A DNA stretch of 64,000 bases from Sutterella megalosphaeroides (GCF_003609995.1 NZ_AP018786.1:439501-503500); one strand, 5' to 3'. Positions 1 through 11,824 are shown, numbered from the stretch's first letter. Notes: generated by a model not told the origin, from the letters alone. Made by a program: numbers and translations.

Positions 1-368
1 TCACGGTGGCGGTGCTCGACGGCAAGGCCCTTCCCGTCATCGAAATCGTCGCTCCCGAAGGGAGTTACGACTTCCAGAACAAGTACTACACGGACGTGGT
101 GCGCTACGAGTGTCCGGCCAACCTCCCCGAAGAGCGCGCCGCCGAACTCATGCGCACGGTCGAAGCGGCCTTTGCCGCGCTCGGCTGCCGCGGCTGGTCG
201 CGCGTCGACGTGATGCAGCGCCCCGACGGGTCGTTTGCGCTCCTTGAAATCAACACGTCCCCCGGCATGACGCCGCACTCGCTCGTGCCGATGGCCGCCC
301 GTGCCGTCGGGATGGACTACACCGAGCTTTGCCTTACGGTGCTCGGGCTTGCCCGCACCGACGCATAA
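1..368 (+). CDS. ddl: D-alanine--D-alanine ligase, C-terminal part
   Basis: Only the last ~121 codons are present; the gene enters from the left edge in the frame of base 3. Ddl joins two D-alanines with ATP in the cytoplasm to give the dipeptide for UDP-MurNAc-pentapeptide. The visible part is the end of the ATP-grasp domain: the VTVAVLDG strand and the Mg-binding EINTSPGMT segment, whose Glu and Asn bind the metal, followed by the usual HSLVPMAARAVG helix. It ends 3 bases before ftsQ, the standard betaproteobacterial murC-ddl-ftsQ order, so it is very probably DdlB of the division cluster. The identity is secure; the N-terminus is not seen. Confidence 0.93.
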   Translation, partial: TVAVLDGKALPVIEIVAPEGSYDFQNKYYTDVVRYECPANLPEERAAELMRTVEAAFAALGCRGWSRVDVMQRPDGSFALLEINTSPGMTPHSLVPMAARAVGMDYTELCLTVLGLARTDA

Positions 369-371
369 ATC

Positions 372-1481
372 GTGATCGAACCGCAACCCGCCCATTCGCA
401 CAACCCGCCCGCAGAGAGAACCGTGCCGCAGGACGAGACGAACGCCGCAGAATCGAAGGCCCTTTCTCAGATCCCCGTCGACGACGGGATCGAAGAGCAA
501 CCCGGCGACGAAAGTACGGAGACGACGAACGAGCGTCGCGCCGCCCGATGGCGTTGGGTGGGGCGCTTCGCGCTCGGCGCGATCGTGCTCGGTCTCGGGG
601 CCGTGGCCGTACTCTCCTACGAGTGGGCGGGCAATGCCGTTCGGGAGCTCGACGCATTCCGACTGACGGAGCTCGAGCTCGCGGGCGACGCGCAAAAGGT
701 GCCCGTCGATCGGATGCGCTCGGCGATCGAACCCGTGCTGAGCGGGAACTTCTTCACGGCGGACTTGGAAGCGGTGCGCCGTGCGGCCGAAACCGTTCCC
801 TGGGTGAAGCGCGCGACCGTGCGTCGCGTCTGGCCTTCGGGCCTTCGCATCGACGTCGAGGTGTACCGCGCGATGGCGCTCTACGAAGACGGACGGCTCG
901 TGAGTACCGAGGGCGTCCTCTTTTCGGCGAACCCCGAGGAGCAGGCGGACGGTGCGACGCTGCCCTACTTTTACGGGTCGGCCGCTCAGATCGAACGAAT
1001 CGCGCGGAACTATCAGCGCTTTCGCGAGATTGTCGGGACGATTCCCGCGCAGATTTCGGACATCCAGTATTCGGACCGCGAAAGCTGGTCGATCGTCATG
1101 CAAAACGACTGGATGCCGCCGACGCGCGTCGAGCTCGGTCGCGACGATCCGCGCCGCCCCGTCGAAGAGCGCCTGCAGGACGTCGTCGACTCGTACCCGC
1201 AGGTGGTGAAACTCATGAAGGGGCCTCCTTCGTCGATCGACGCCCGGTACCCGGGGGCGTTCGCCGCGGGGATCCCCGATGCGGCGGCCGTGCGCAAGCA
1301 CTTCAAGGAAGTGGCCGAGCGCCGTGCGGCCGCGCTCGAGCCGCCCGTCGCGGAGGTGCCGCCCGAGGATGCGGCGGACGATTCGGGCGATTCGGGCACC
1401 GAGGAAAATCTCGAGCGCGCGCCTCTCGGCCAAGAAGCTTCGCCCTCAAATCCCGCGCCCGCAACGCTTTCGGCCGGTTAA
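372..1481 (+). CDS. ftsQ: Cell division protein FtsQ
   Basis: Bitopic inner-membrane divisome protein that links FtsA/FtsZ-side proteins to FtsB/FtsL and the septal synthases. Start is GTG, 3 bases after the ddl stop. Layout: a long, acidic cytoplasmic N-terminus (about 1-60), one membrane helix at about 63-83 (FALGAIVLGLGAVAVLSY), a POTRA domain at about 96-165 (FRLTELELAG ... VPWVKRATVRRVWP), then the beta-rich FtsQ domain ending near RYPGAFAAG (about 290). About 70 further residues form an acidic, proline- and alanine-rich tail not present in typical FtsQ. At 369 residues it is longer than the usual 250-290. Co-transcribed with ftsA and ftsZ by position. Confidence 0.95.
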   Translation: MIEPQPAHSHNPPAERTVPQDETNAAESKALSQIPVDDGIEEQPGDESTETTNERRAARWRWVGRFALGAIVLGLGAVAVLSYEWAGNAVRELDAFRLTELELAGDAQKVPVDRMRSAIEPVLSGNFFTADLEAVRRAAETVPWVKRATVRRVWPSGLRIDVEVYRAMALYEDGRLVSTEGVLFSANPEEQADGATLPYFYGSAAQIERIARNYQRFREIVGTIPAQISDIQYSDRESWSIVMQNDWMPPTRVELGRDDPRRPVEERLQDVVDSYPQVVKLMKGPPSSIDARYPGAFAAGIPDAAAVRKHFKEVAERRAAALEPPVAEVPPEDAADDSGDSGTEENLERAPLGQEASPSNPAPATLSAG

Positions 1482-1559
1482 TGTGACACAATGTTGCCGC
1501 GACGTACCGTTTCGTCGCGGCCGACTTCGAACGACTGCATTTCCAACATTCCAAACTTC

Positions 1560-2783
1560 ATGACGACCAATTCGAACGACGTGATCGTGAGTCTCGACGT
1601 GGGCTCGAGCAAGGTGCTCTGCGTTGTCGCCCGTCCGGGCGACGACAAGGGATTTCACCGCGTGCTCGGGATCGGCAACGTGCGCTCGCAGGGCATTCGC
1701 CAGGGAACGGTGATCGATGTCGAAGAGGCCGTTCATTCGATTCGCAAGGCGGTTTCCGAAGCGCAGTACACCTCGGGCGTGAAGATCGACCGAGTTTGGG
1801 GCTCGATCGGCGGCCAAACGCAGGTGAGCTACAACTGTACGGGCGCGGCCGTGCCGCGCAGCCGCGAAGTGCGCCAGGAAGACGTGACGCTTGCGGAGGT
1901 GAATGCCCGGCAGAACGCGATCCAGCAGGGTCAGGGGCGCGACCTCGTGAAGCTCATTCCGCAGGGCTACCGCGTGGGCGACGTCATCGCGCCCCGGAGC
2001 CCCGTGGGGTTGACGGGATCGAAACTCGAAGCGCTCGTCCATGCGGTCTACGGGTCCGCGTCGAACGCGGAAAACCTCAAGCGCTGCATGCAGCGCTCGG
2101 GTCTCGAACTCGTCGACTACGAGCCCCACGCCTGGGCAGCCGCACAGGCAACGCTTACCGAAACGGAAAAAACGTGCGGCGCCGCCGTGATCGACATCGG
2201 CGCGGAAACCACCTCGATGGCGGTCTTTCGCGAAGAGGTCGTCGCGTTTTCGAACGTGCGCCCGTGGGGCGCGGAATATTTCACGCGCGACATCGCCATG
2301 GTGCTCGGTGTCGAACTCGACGAGGCCGAGGCGCTCAAGGTGTCGGCCGGGACCTGCGACCCCGATCGCGTGCTCCCGGGCGAAATCGTTCAGGCCGGGA
2401 AGCGCCCCCGTCCTTATCTGCGCGAACTCGTCGCGAAGACCCTCCAGGCGCGCGTCAAGGAGTTTTTCGAACTCTATCGGCGCACGCTCATCGAGGCGAA
2501 AGTCTTCGATTCGATCGAACTCGTCGTATTGACGGGGGGCGGCGCGAGCCTCAAGGGGATCGACGTCGCCGCGGGCCGCCTGCTCGGGAAACGCGTTCGC
2601 ATCGGCTGTCCGCAATTCATCGAGGGCGACACGCCCGTTCTTTTGCAACCCGATGCGACCGTGGCGATGGGACTCATCCGCTGCGCCGAAATGGGCGACT
2701 TGAGCGACACCGCTTCCTACGGGAAAAAACCTTTGCCGAACTTTTTCGGTCGACTGAGAAACGTCTTCGTGGGAGACTATTGA
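1560..2783 (+). CDS. ftsA: Cell division protein FtsA
   Basis: Actin-like ATPase that tethers FtsZ to the inner membrane and recruits later division proteins. About 407 residues. The start at 1560 is chosen because the actin-fold phosphate-1 strand (VIVSLDVGSSKVLCVV) begins at residue 8; an upstream in-frame ATG at 1491 would add 23 unconserved residues. Other marks are VDYEPHAWAAAQA, the phosphate-2 strand AAVIDIGAETTSMAVF, and the adenosine loop LTGGGASLKGI. The C-terminal end LPNFFGRLRNVFVGDY is an amphipathic membrane-targeting helix. Neighbours ftsQ and ftsZ support the call fully. Confidence 0.97.
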   Translation: MTTNSNDVIVSLDVGSSKVLCVVARPGDDKGFHRVLGIGNVRSQGIRQGTVIDVEEAVHSIRKAVSEAQYTSGVKIDRVWGSIGGQTQVSYNCTGAAVPRSREVRQEDVTLAEVNARQNAIQQGQGRDLVKLIPQGYRVGDVIAPRSPVGLTGSKLEALVHAVYGSASNAENLKRCMQRSGLELVDYEPHAWAAAQATLTETEKTCGAAVIDIGAETTSMAVFREEVVAFSNVRPWGAEYFTRDIAMVLGVELDEAEALKVSAGTCDPDRVLPGEIVQAGKRPRPYLRELVAKTLQARVKEFFELYRRTLIEAKVFDSIELVVLTGGGASLKGIDVAAGRLLGKRVRIGCPQFIEGDTPVLLQPDATVAMGLIRCAEMGDLSDTASYGKKPLPNFFGRLRNVFVGDY

Positions 2784-2922
2784 GAACACCCGATACGAGA
2801 CCTGCGGTTCTCTGAAAACCGTAACAAAAAACTACCGAACGCTCCGCAAAAGCATGTGCGGGGCGTGCGCGATTCGCTCATCTAAGCGATAATTTCGAAA
2901 TTCTGAATAAAAGAGGTCGACG

Positions 2923-4194
2923 ATGCCTTTTGAAATCCTGCAGGAGATTGATCCGCTGAACACCGTGATCAAGGTGATCGGCGTCGGCGGTGGCGGCGGC
3001 AATGCCGTCGAACACATGATTGCGCACGGCGCCAAGGGTATTGAGTTCATTGCGGCCAATACCGACCACCAGGCCCTTCAGCGCTCGAAGGCTCACGTGA
3101 ACATCCAGCTCGGCAGCACCGGGCTCGGCGCGGGCGCGCGTCCCGAAGTGGGCGCCGCTGCCGCGCAGGAAAAGCGCGAACAGGTGGCCGAAGCGATTCG
3201 CGGCGCTCACCTGCTCTTCATCACGGCCGGCATGGGCGGCGGCACCGGTACGGGTGCGGCTCCCGTCATTGCCGAGATTGCGAAGGAAATGGGCATCCTC
3301 ACGGTGGCCGTCGTCACGAAGCCCTTCAGCTTCGAAGGCGCCCGCCGCATGCGTACGGCCGAACTCGGCATCGAGAACCTCAAGGACAAGGTCGACTCGA
3401 TGATCGTCATCCTCAACGAAAAGCTCGAAGAGGAATGCCCGCCCAACGCGACGATGAAGGAATGCTTCGAAACGAGCAACGAAGTGCTCTACAAGGCCTG
3501 CGTCGGTATTGCGGAAATCATCCATACGCCGGGTACGATCAACGTCGACTTCGAAGACATCAAGACGGTGATGGGCGAACGCGGCACGGCGATCATCGGG
3601 CTCGCGACCGCGTCGGGTCCGGACCGCGCCCGCGTCGCCGCCGAAAAGGCGATTGCCTGTCCGTTGCTTGAAGGCGCCAACCTGCAGGGCGCCCGCGGCA
3701 TGCTCGTCTACTTCACGGGCAACGACTCGCTCACGCTCGCGGAAATCCGCGAAGCCATGGGCGTTCTGAACACCTTCGTTCACAAGCAGGCGACGGTGAT
3801 CTTCGGCTCGGCCCTCTCGGAAGAAATGGGCGACGAAGTGCGCGTCACGGTGGTGGCGACGGGTCTCGATCGACCGTTCGAAGCCGAACCCGGTCCCGGC
3901 TCGGAACAGCCCGTTTCTTCGGACGTGTTCGTCGTGTCCCCCGGCAAGCCTGCGGCGCCGAGCGCCCCCGCCGTTGCGCCGACCGACTACCCGGCGAAGA
4001 CCTTTGCCGAACCGCAGCCTCAGGCGCCCGCCGTGCAGCCGCAGCCCGCGGCTCCGGGGATCGCGCCCGCCGTTCCGACGCCCTCGATGCCCCAGCCCGC
4101 CGCTCCGCAGGCCGGTCAGCAGTCGGGCTCGAACGGGAATCCCTTCTCTTTCGGCTACACGATTCCGAGCTACCTGCGCTCGGGCAACAACTAA
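2923..4194 (+). CDS. ftsZ: Cell division protein FtsZ
   Basis: Tubulin-like GTPase that polymerises into the cytokinetic ring. 423 residues. The GTP-binding domain shows [13 protein letters not shown] near the start and the tubulin signature [12 protein letters not shown] at about residue 105. The T7 synergy loop ([11 protein letters not shown], about 207) carries the catalytic acidic residue for the neighbouring subunit. A Pro/Ala/Gln-rich linker spans about 320-405 and the conserved C-terminal peptide ends in [13 protein letters not shown], the site for FtsA/ZipA binding. Separated from ftsA by 139 bases that may hold an extra promoter; a GATAAT hexamer at 2888 is the best -10 candidate, but no good -35 precedes it. 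Confidence 0.98.
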   Translation: MPFEILQEIDPLNTVIKVIGVGGGGGNAVEHMIAHGAKGIEFIAANTDHQALQRSKAHVNIQLGSTGLGAGARPEVGAAAAQEKREQVAEAIRGAHLLFITAGMGGGTGTGAAPVIAEIAKEMGILTVAVVTKPFSFEGARRMRTAELGIENLKDKVDSMIVILNEKLEEECPPNATMKECFETSNEVLYKACVGIAEIIHTPGTINVDFEDIKTVMGERGTAIIGLATASGPDRARVAAEKAIACPLLEGANLQGARGMLVYFTGNDSLTLAEIREAMGVLNTFVHKQATVIFGSALSEEMGDEVRVTVVATGLDRPFEAEPGPGSEQPVSSDVFVVSPGKPAAPSAPAVAPTDYPAKTFAEPQPQAPAVQPQPAAPGIAPAVPTPSMPQPAAPQAGQQSGSNGNPFSFGYTIPSYLRSGNN

Positions 4195-4284
4195 GAGAAA
4201 CGCTTTCGGGCTCGGACCCGAACGCTTCGCGCGGCGCGCTTTCCCGCCCCGACTCGGGCGGACGAAAGCCCGCCGCAATGCAAA

Positions 4285-4322
4285 GGCGGCTTGCGTCCGA
4301 ACGGACGGGCCGCCCTTTCTTT
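4285..4322 (+). terminator. Rho-independent terminator after ftsZ
   Basis: Stem GGCGGC (4285-4290) pairs with GCCGCC (4309-4314). An inner stem CGTCC/GGACG closes on a GAAC loop, and CTTTCTTT follows. It would separate the fts operon from lpxC. Confidence 0.6.
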
Positions 4323-4409
4323 GAAGAAACCATCGGAAATTCCAATAGAGAGCGCCGTCCTTCGTCGAACGAAGGATTCCTCGAACGAGCGACGGCTCGG
4401 GAGCAAGTT

Positions 4410-5345
4410 ATGACCTACTTCAAGCAACGCACCTTGGGCGAAGCCGTCGAAACCGTCGGCATCGGGCTGCATTCGGGCCGCAAGGTGAAGTTGCGGCTTC
4501 TCCCGGCGGCGCCCGACACGGGGATCGTCTATCGCCGCACCGACATCGATCCGCCCGTCGACATTCCGGCTCAACCCCTCAACGTGAACGACACCCGCAT
4601 GGCGACCACCGTCAACATCGGGTCGACGGCCGTTTCGACGATCGAACACCTGATGAGCGCCCTGAGCGGTCTCGGGGTCGACAACTGCGTGATCGAAGTC
4701 ACCGCTCCCGAAATTCCGATCATGGACGGCTCGGGCGCAAGTTTCGTCTTTCTGCTCCATTCGGCGGGCATCGTCGAGCAGGACGCGCCGAAGAAGTTCG
4801 TGAAGGTGATCGCCCCCGTCGAAGTGCGCGAAGGCGACAAGTGGGCGCGGCTTGAGCCTCACATGGGCTACAAGCTCTCCTTCTCGATCGCGTTCGGGCA
4901 CCCCGCAATCGACGCGACGGAACAGTTCTCGGAGGTCGACTTCTCGAAGACGACCTACGAGCAGGCCGTGGCGCGCAACCGCACGTTCGGCTTCGTGCAG
5001 GACGTGGAAATGTTGCGTCGCCTCGGGCTCGCCCAGGGGGGCTCGCTCGGCAACGCGATCGTCATGGACGAGTACCGCATCCTCAACCCCGAGGGGCTGC
5101 GCGAAGGGGACGAATTCGTGAAGCACAAGATCCTTGACGCCATGGGAGACCTCTACGTGCTCGGTCGTCCGCTCCTCGCGCACTACCGTGCTCACAAGTC
5201 GGGGCACGCGCTCAACAACCTCTTGCTTCGCGAACTCCTCAAAAAGCCCGAGTGCTGGACGGAAGTGGTCTTCGAAAACGACCGGGACTGCCCGGTCGAC
5301 TTCTGGCTCCAGAAGGCGAAAGCCCCGAAATCCGCCCGTTGTTAA
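4410..5345 (+). CDS. lpxC: UDP-3-O-acyl-N-acetylglucosamine deacetylase
   Basis: Zinc enzyme that commits UDP-3-O-acyl-GlcNAc to lipid A synthesis by removing the acetyl group. 311 residues, close to the usual 305. The start at 4410 gives the family opening ([23 protein letters not shown]); an upstream in-frame ATG at 4278 would overlap the ftsZ terminator. Zinc ligands appear as the His in [10 protein letters not shown] and as the His and Asp of [27 protein letters not shown] supplies the general-acid His. Its stop codon overlaps by three bases the stop of the convergent DciA-like gene. Follows ftsZ, as in many proteobacteria. Confidence 0.97.
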   Translation: MTYFKQRTLGEAVETVGIGLHSGRKVKLRLLPAAPDTGIVYRRTDIDPPVDIPAQPLNVNDTRMATTVNIGSTAVSTIEHLMSALSGLGVDNCVIEVTAPEIPIMDGSGASFVFLLHSAGIVEQDAPKKFVKVIAPVEVREGDKWARLEPHMGYKLSFSIAFGHPAIDATEQFSEVDFSKTTYEQAVARNRTFGFVQDVEMLRRLGLAQGGSLGNAIVMDEYRILNPEGLREGDEFVKHKILDAMGDLYVLGRPLLAHYRAHKSGHALNNLLLRELLKKPECWTEVVFENDRDCPVDFWLQKAKAPKSARC

Positions 5346-6277
5346 TGCGCCGAGTGGTCGATGGCGCTCTCAAGCGCCTCGACTTCGTTTCGTAGGTCGA
5401 GCAACCGCGCCTTGAGCGCGAGATAGTCGCGCTCGAGACGCGCAACGTCGTCGGCGGACGGTTCGGGCATCCCCGACTCGGACCCCGCATCGCCCTCGAA
5501 ATCGAACCCGAGTTGAAACCGCGCCGATTCGACGGCGAGGAGTTCGTCGCCCGCGCGCGCTCTCAGGCGCCCGAGGCGATCTTCGAGCGCGACGCGACGC
5601 GTGAGTTTGGAAAGGAGCCGATCGCGCACGCCCGCGAGTTCGGGCTTGTGTTGCACGTCCTCTTCCGTCGGCACGAGCCGGGGGTCGGGCGCTTCGGGGA
5701 GATGATTCTCCAGCCGCGCGAGCGCTTCGAGGAGATGCCGCGCGTCGTTCCCCGCTTCGTCGAACCCCGAACGCAACTGTCCCGTGCGCTCTTCGGGGCG
5801 CGGGGCGATCGCGTCCGCGAGGCGCGCGAGCGTCGCGCGCAGGTCCGGATCGTGAAAGTCGTCGAGCCGCGCGCGAAGGCGCGCCGAGGCCGCAATCGAA
5901 TGCTCGCGAGGCGGAGCGGGCGGCACGGGTTCGGGTTCGGGTTCGGCGGGAGGCGCAATACGAATGTCGATCTCGGCAACGGGAAGGCCCTTCACGGCCA
6001 AGGCCGCAAGCATGCGCGGTACGAGCTGGCGCAGGCGGTTCAATTGCGCCGCATTTTGCGCAAGCAACACGAGCGTGTGATCTTCGTAGCGCGTGTGCCC
6101 CCGGGAGAAGTCGAGCACGAGTCGGAAAGGCTTCACGACGGGCTGAATCACCTCGCCCGCGCGGCGCGCGATCTGAAAGTCCGACATGAGGCGCGCCGTA
6201 CCGTCCTCTTCCGAGAGAAGCCGATCCATGGACCGGAAGCCTTTGCGGCGGGTGAAATCTTTCAAATTCCTGCTCAC
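5342..6277 (-). CDS. DUF721/DciA-family protein, long form
   Basis: The DUF721 family includes DciA, the ancestral loader of the replicative helicase DnaB. The family placement rests on residues about 20-110: the helical start ([16 protein letters not shown]), the strand ending in [24 protein letters not shown], and [10 protein letters not shown], plus location between lpxC and secA, the usual betaproteobacterial site. The chosen GTG start at 6277 has an excellent ribosome site (GGAGGAGA, 5 bases upstream). At 311 residues it is about twice the usual betaproteobacterial length. The extra half is a [10 protein letters not shown] spacer followed by charged helices (about 140-311) that look like a coiled coil. 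Helicase loading is inferred, not shown. Confidence 0.75.
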   Translation of the reverse strand: MSRNLKDFTRRKGFRSMDRLLSEEDGTARLMSDFQIARRAGEVIQPVVKPFRLVLDFSRGHTRYEDHTLVLLAQNAAQLNRLRQLVPRMLAALAVKGLPVAEIDIRIAPPAEPEPEPVPPAPPREHSIAASARLRARLDDFHDPDLRATLARLADAIAPRPEERTGQLRSGFDEAGNDARHLLEALARLENHLPEAPDPRLVPTEEDVQHKPELAGVRDRLLSKLTRRVALEDRLGRLRARAGDELLAVESARFQLGFDFEGDAGSESGMPEPSADDVARLERDYLALKARLLDLRNEVEALESAIDHSAH

Positions 6278-6327
6278 GATCTCTCCTCCAACTGCGCGCA
6301 AGCCCTGAGAAACGCACCAACAGACTA

Positions 6328-6336
6328 TGCGATAAT
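6328..6336 (+). promoter_or_regulatory. Candidate secA promoter (extended -10)
   Basis: TGCGATAAT fits an extended -10 (TGnTATAAT-like) about 207 bases upstream of secA. No convincing -35 is seen at 17 bases. The intergenic space is shared with the divergent DciA-like gene. Confidence 0.4.
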
Positions 6337-6542
6337 CGACAAGTTACCCTCGGCGCCTGCGGGTGCCGGGACGAGGGCGTATCGAGCCGCGGGTGCCTTG
6401 CCGGGATGTGCAAGTGTACCCGAGGGACGTCGTCCGACCATCTTAAGCAGCGCGCGGACCGGGTTCGGCCCGCACGGAGGACCTCCCCGCGTCGCGGACT
6501 CGACGGGACGGGACGAGGGGGCCGCTCAGAACCGTAGAAGCC

Positions 6543-9275
<2,733 letters not shown>

Positions 9276-9325
9276 TCGGTCCGAAAGGCGCGGGAGCCGA
9301 GCTCGCTCGGCCCCGCACGCATGAG

Positions 9326-9361
9326 AAACGCCCGGCGGTTCGACGACTTCCGGGCGTTTTG
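9326..9361 (+). terminator. Rho-independent terminator after secA
   Basis: AACGCCCGG (9327-9335) pairs perfectly with CCGGGCGTT (9350-9358), followed by a short T run. Confidence 0.8.
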
Positions 9362-9417
9362 TCGTCCGCAGGCCCCGACCTCGGACGCCGCCCCCGAAAC
9401 CGCAAGGAATCGTTCGT

Positions 9418-10623
9418 ATGTGGAACCCCTTTTCGCGAAAGACCCGCACCGCTCCGCAGATGGCTCCGAGCGCCCCGCAGACTCATTCCGACAACCCCTT
9501 CGGGCGGGCGGCTTCTGCCGCTTCCGATCCCCTCTGGTTTTCCGACCCCGAGGGGCGGCTTGCCCTGATGGCGCTCCCCGCGTCGGGGACGGGCGTCTTC
9601 GCTCTGAGGGGCGGATTGGGTCTCGACGGTCGCGTGCGGGAACTCGCCGAGCGCCGTGCGAACGGGGACGGTACCGACTTTCGGGCGGTGATCGTGACGC
9701 CCGAGGCGGCGGCCGAAGGGCTCGGTGCGGCCTCGACAAGTGTCGCGGAAGCACTCGGCTTTGAGTGGGAACGACGGCTCGGCCTCGCACGGTGCGACCT
9801 CCTCTGGGCCTCGGGCGGCCCGATCGGCGAGACCCTCGAGGTCGGCACCCTCATCGGGGCCGCAAGCGTCCTTCGAGAAGTCGCAACGCGTGAGGCGGGG
9901 AAGTCGGACCCGCCTTTCGGCCCCCTGCGCCGCATGCCCTTTCGCATGCCCGAGGGGCATACGGAACTCTCCCTCTGGGAGACGCCGCCCGCGGTTGATC
10001 TCGCACGCGCGTCGGTGCACGGGCTTCACGTAGGGCTTCCCGTACGGCGAAACGTCTTGGAGGTTTTTGCGGAAACTCTGGCGCCTAAGCTTTGGGCGGG
10101 GCTCCATCCTGCGGGGACGGCCGGCGACCTGCTCGTCATTACGGCGTCGGGCGAAGGTGTCGAACGCAGCGGGAACGCGTCGCAGCCCCCCGTCGAACGC
10201 TGGGACGACCCGCGCGTCGAAGCGATTTCGGCGGGCCTCACGAATCTGCTGGAAGACGCCCTGCGGCGGCGCGCGCTCGTGCGCGGGATGCGCACGATGC
10301 TCGCGGTCGAAGGGGCGGAAACGACGAAGGAAGCCCATGAACTCGCGGAGAGTCTCTGGCCCGCGGCCGTTGCGGCGGGACGCGCTTTGCGGACTTCCGG
10401 AAAGCCCGAGCGCCCCTCCGGCTGGGAGCGGGTTTTTCGAGTGGCGCTCTCGCTCCGTGTCTCGGAAGGCGTCGAGCGTTCTCGCCTTGCGGTGCGCTTC
10501 GAAGGGATCGGTGCCGAAGCGACCGATGCAAGCGATGCGACCGACGCATCCAAACTTCCCGCACGCATCGTCGTTTCCTTCGGCCGTGGGCGTGCGTCGG
10601 TCATGATGCCGCTTCCGATCTGA
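9418..10623 (+). CDS. Degenerate ArgJ-like protein (probable pseudo-enzyme)
   Basis: 401 residues, the length of ArgJ, at the position (secA-x-mutT) where betaproteobacteria carry argJ, the glutamate/ornithine N-acetyltransferase. Segments line up by eye in ArgJ order. FRAVIVTPEAAAEGLG matches the NTGNANAGTG strand. LLWASGGPIGETLEV matches PFSTGVIGEPLPV, with the oxyanion Thr changed to Ser. RMPEGHTELSLWETPPAV matches RPNMATMLAF, keeping a Thr at the nucleophile position. GDLLVITASGEG, VEGAETTKEAHELAESL and VVSFGRGRASV match later segments. The KGxGM, DGDTSTND and DGEGATK motifs are gone, so normal transacetylase activity is unlikely. A ribosome site AAGGA precedes the ATG. The relationship is inferred from pattern, not from an alignment program. 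Confidence 0.55.
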   Translation: MWNPFSRKTRTAPQMAPSAPQTHSDNPFGRAASAASDPLWFSDPEGRLALMALPASGTGVFALRGGLGLDGRVRELAERRANGDGTDFRAVIVTPEAAAEGLGAASTSVAEALGFEWERRLGLARCDLLWASGGPIGETLEVGTLIGAASVLREVATREAGKSDPPFGPLRRMPFRMPEGHTELSLWETPPAVDLARASVHGLHVGLPVRRNVLEVFAETLAPKLWAGLHPAGTAGDLLVITASGEGVERSGNASQPPVERWDDPRVEAISAGLTNLLEDALRRRALVRGMRTMLAVEGAETTKEAHELAESLWPAAVAAGRALRTSGKPERPSGWERVFRVALSLRVSEGVERSRLAVRFEGIGAEATDASDATDASKLPARIVVSFGRGRASVMMPLPI

Positions 10624-10707
10624 TGCGTCGGAATGGGCGTGACGGCGTTCATTCCGCCGCAGGCGGGGTAAGATGAACTGTTGTCGCAACCCTCAAGGAG
10701 ACACCCC

Positions 10708-11385
10708 ATGACTCAACCCGTCGTCGACGTGGCCGTCGGCGTTCTGATTCGTGAAGACGGCCGGATGTTGCTCGGTTCCCGCCCGCAGGGCAAGCCCTAT
10801 GCCGGTTATTGGGAATTCCCGGGCGGCAAGATGGAACCGGGCGAAACCGTGCACGACGCTCTGAAGCGCGAACTCGACGAAGAGCTCGGGATTACGTTGC
10901 GCCGTTCCGTGCCGTGGTTCGTGACGGAACACCGCTACGAGCACGCGCACGTGCGTCTGCACTTCCGCCGCTCGAAGGACTTCACGGGCGAGCCCGTCGC
11001 CAAGGAAGGCCAGGAATTCGGTTACTTCTCGGCCTCCGAACGTACGCCGGGGCTCCTCCTGCCCGTGGACCTCGCGATCGTGGCCCGTGCGGAACTTCCC
11101 GACGTCTTCGAAGAGCGCGCAGACCAGACGGTGCTTTCGACCGCGGCGTTGCGCGCGACGGTCGTTCGCGACCGCGACGCCCGCTACGTGGGGGCCCGTG
11201 CCGAAACGTTCGACGACGTGATGAAGGCCCGCGCCATGGACTTCGACTTCGTGATCGTGCCGAAGGCGGCCTTTGAAGAGTGCGTGCGCGGGGGCGAAGC
11301 GCTCTTGCCCGTCTATGTGGAAGGCGTTCCCGCGGCCGAGCTCGACCGTTGGCAGGAAGCGGGCGCTCACGGCGTGAAGCCTTGA
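10708..11385 (+). CDS. mutT: Nudix hydrolase (MutT-like) with vestigial ThiE-like tail
   Basis: The N-terminal ~130 residues are a Nudix domain with a complete box GGKMEPGETVHDALKRELDE followed by ELGI. It probably hydrolyses 8-oxo-dGTP to keep oxidised guanine out of DNA. AAGGAG lies 9 bases before the ATG. The remaining ~95 residues resemble the end of the thiamine-phosphate-synthase-like domain that betaproteobacterial MutT proteins often carry: MDFDFVIVPKA, then LPVYVEGVPAAELDRWQEAG and AHGVKP, compare PVYALGG...AGAHGVA. The domain is too short to be a complete TIM barrel. The usual order mutT-yacG-zapD-coaE follows. Confidence 0.85.
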   Translation: MTQPVVDVAVGVLIREDGRMLLGSRPQGKPYAGYWEFPGGKMEPGETVHDALKRELDEELGITLRRSVPWFVTEHRYEHAHVRLHFRRSKDFTGEPVAKEGQEFGYFSASERTPGLLLPVDLAIVARAELPDVFEERADQTVLSTAALRATVVRDRDARYVGARAETFDDVMKARAMDFDFVIVPKAAFEECVRGGEALLPVYVEGVPAAELDRWQEAGAHGVKP

Positions 11386-11439
11386 GGCGGCGAGCTTCCC
11401 GAATCGTGTTGCGCGCCCTTTCGGGGCGCGCAAATAAAG

Positions 11440-11474
11440 AAAAGCCCGATCGAGGCGTCTCGGTCGGGCTTTTT
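11440..11474. terminator. Bidirectional terminator between mutT and yacG
   Basis: AAAGCCCGA (11441-11449) pairs with TCGGGCTTT (11464-11472), with T-rich flanks on both strands. It serves the convergent mutT and yacG. Confidence 0.85.
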
Positions 11475-11503
11475 GCGAGTTCGGGTCGCGAAGGCTCGGA
11501 GGC

Positions 11504-11737
11504 TCAGCGGCGCTTCGCGCGCTTTTCCATCGCGCGCATCATCGCTTCGCGCTGCGCGGTCTCGTAGTCTTCGGGATTCATCGAGGCGGCGGAGCCCGGC
11601 TCCCCTTCGATGCGGTACTCGTCGTTTGCCCACGCGCCGAGGTCGATCAGGCGGCAGCGTTCGGAGCAAAAGGGACGGTAGGGATTGGCGGGCGAATATT
11701 CGGCTTCGGCGCCGCAGGTCGGACACTTGACTTTCAT
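11504..11737 (-). CDS. yacG: Zinc-binding DNA gyrase inhibitor YacG
   Basis: 77 residues. The E. coli homologue binds GyrB and inhibits gyrase. The four zinc cysteines are visible as CPTC near the N-terminus and CSERC about 18 residues later, followed by the family segment [15 protein letters not shown]. The rest is a charged helix ending in basic residues. Lies downstream of zapD and coaE on the same strand, the normal proteobacterial coaE-zapD-yacG cluster. Confidence 0.95.
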   Translation of the reverse strand: MKVKCPTCGAEAEYSPANPYRPFCSERCRLIDLGAWANDEYRIEGEPGSAASMNPEDYETAQREAMMRAMEKRAKRR

Positions 11738-11824
11738 GGAAAGGAACGCGGCCCGACGCCGTCGGGCCGAAAGAAAAAAGGAAAAAGAATTCGGAAGGCC
11801 GTCGAGAAAGAAGAGCGGAAGAGC

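Noticed and set aside
1446-2789. A 447-residue minus-strand frame opposite ftsA
   Set aside because: Exact antisense of a well-recognised gene, and rich in His and Arg, as expected for shadows.
2888-2893. GATAAT as an ftsZ promoter
   Set aside because: No -35 box at a usable distance. Kept only as a remark under ftsZ.
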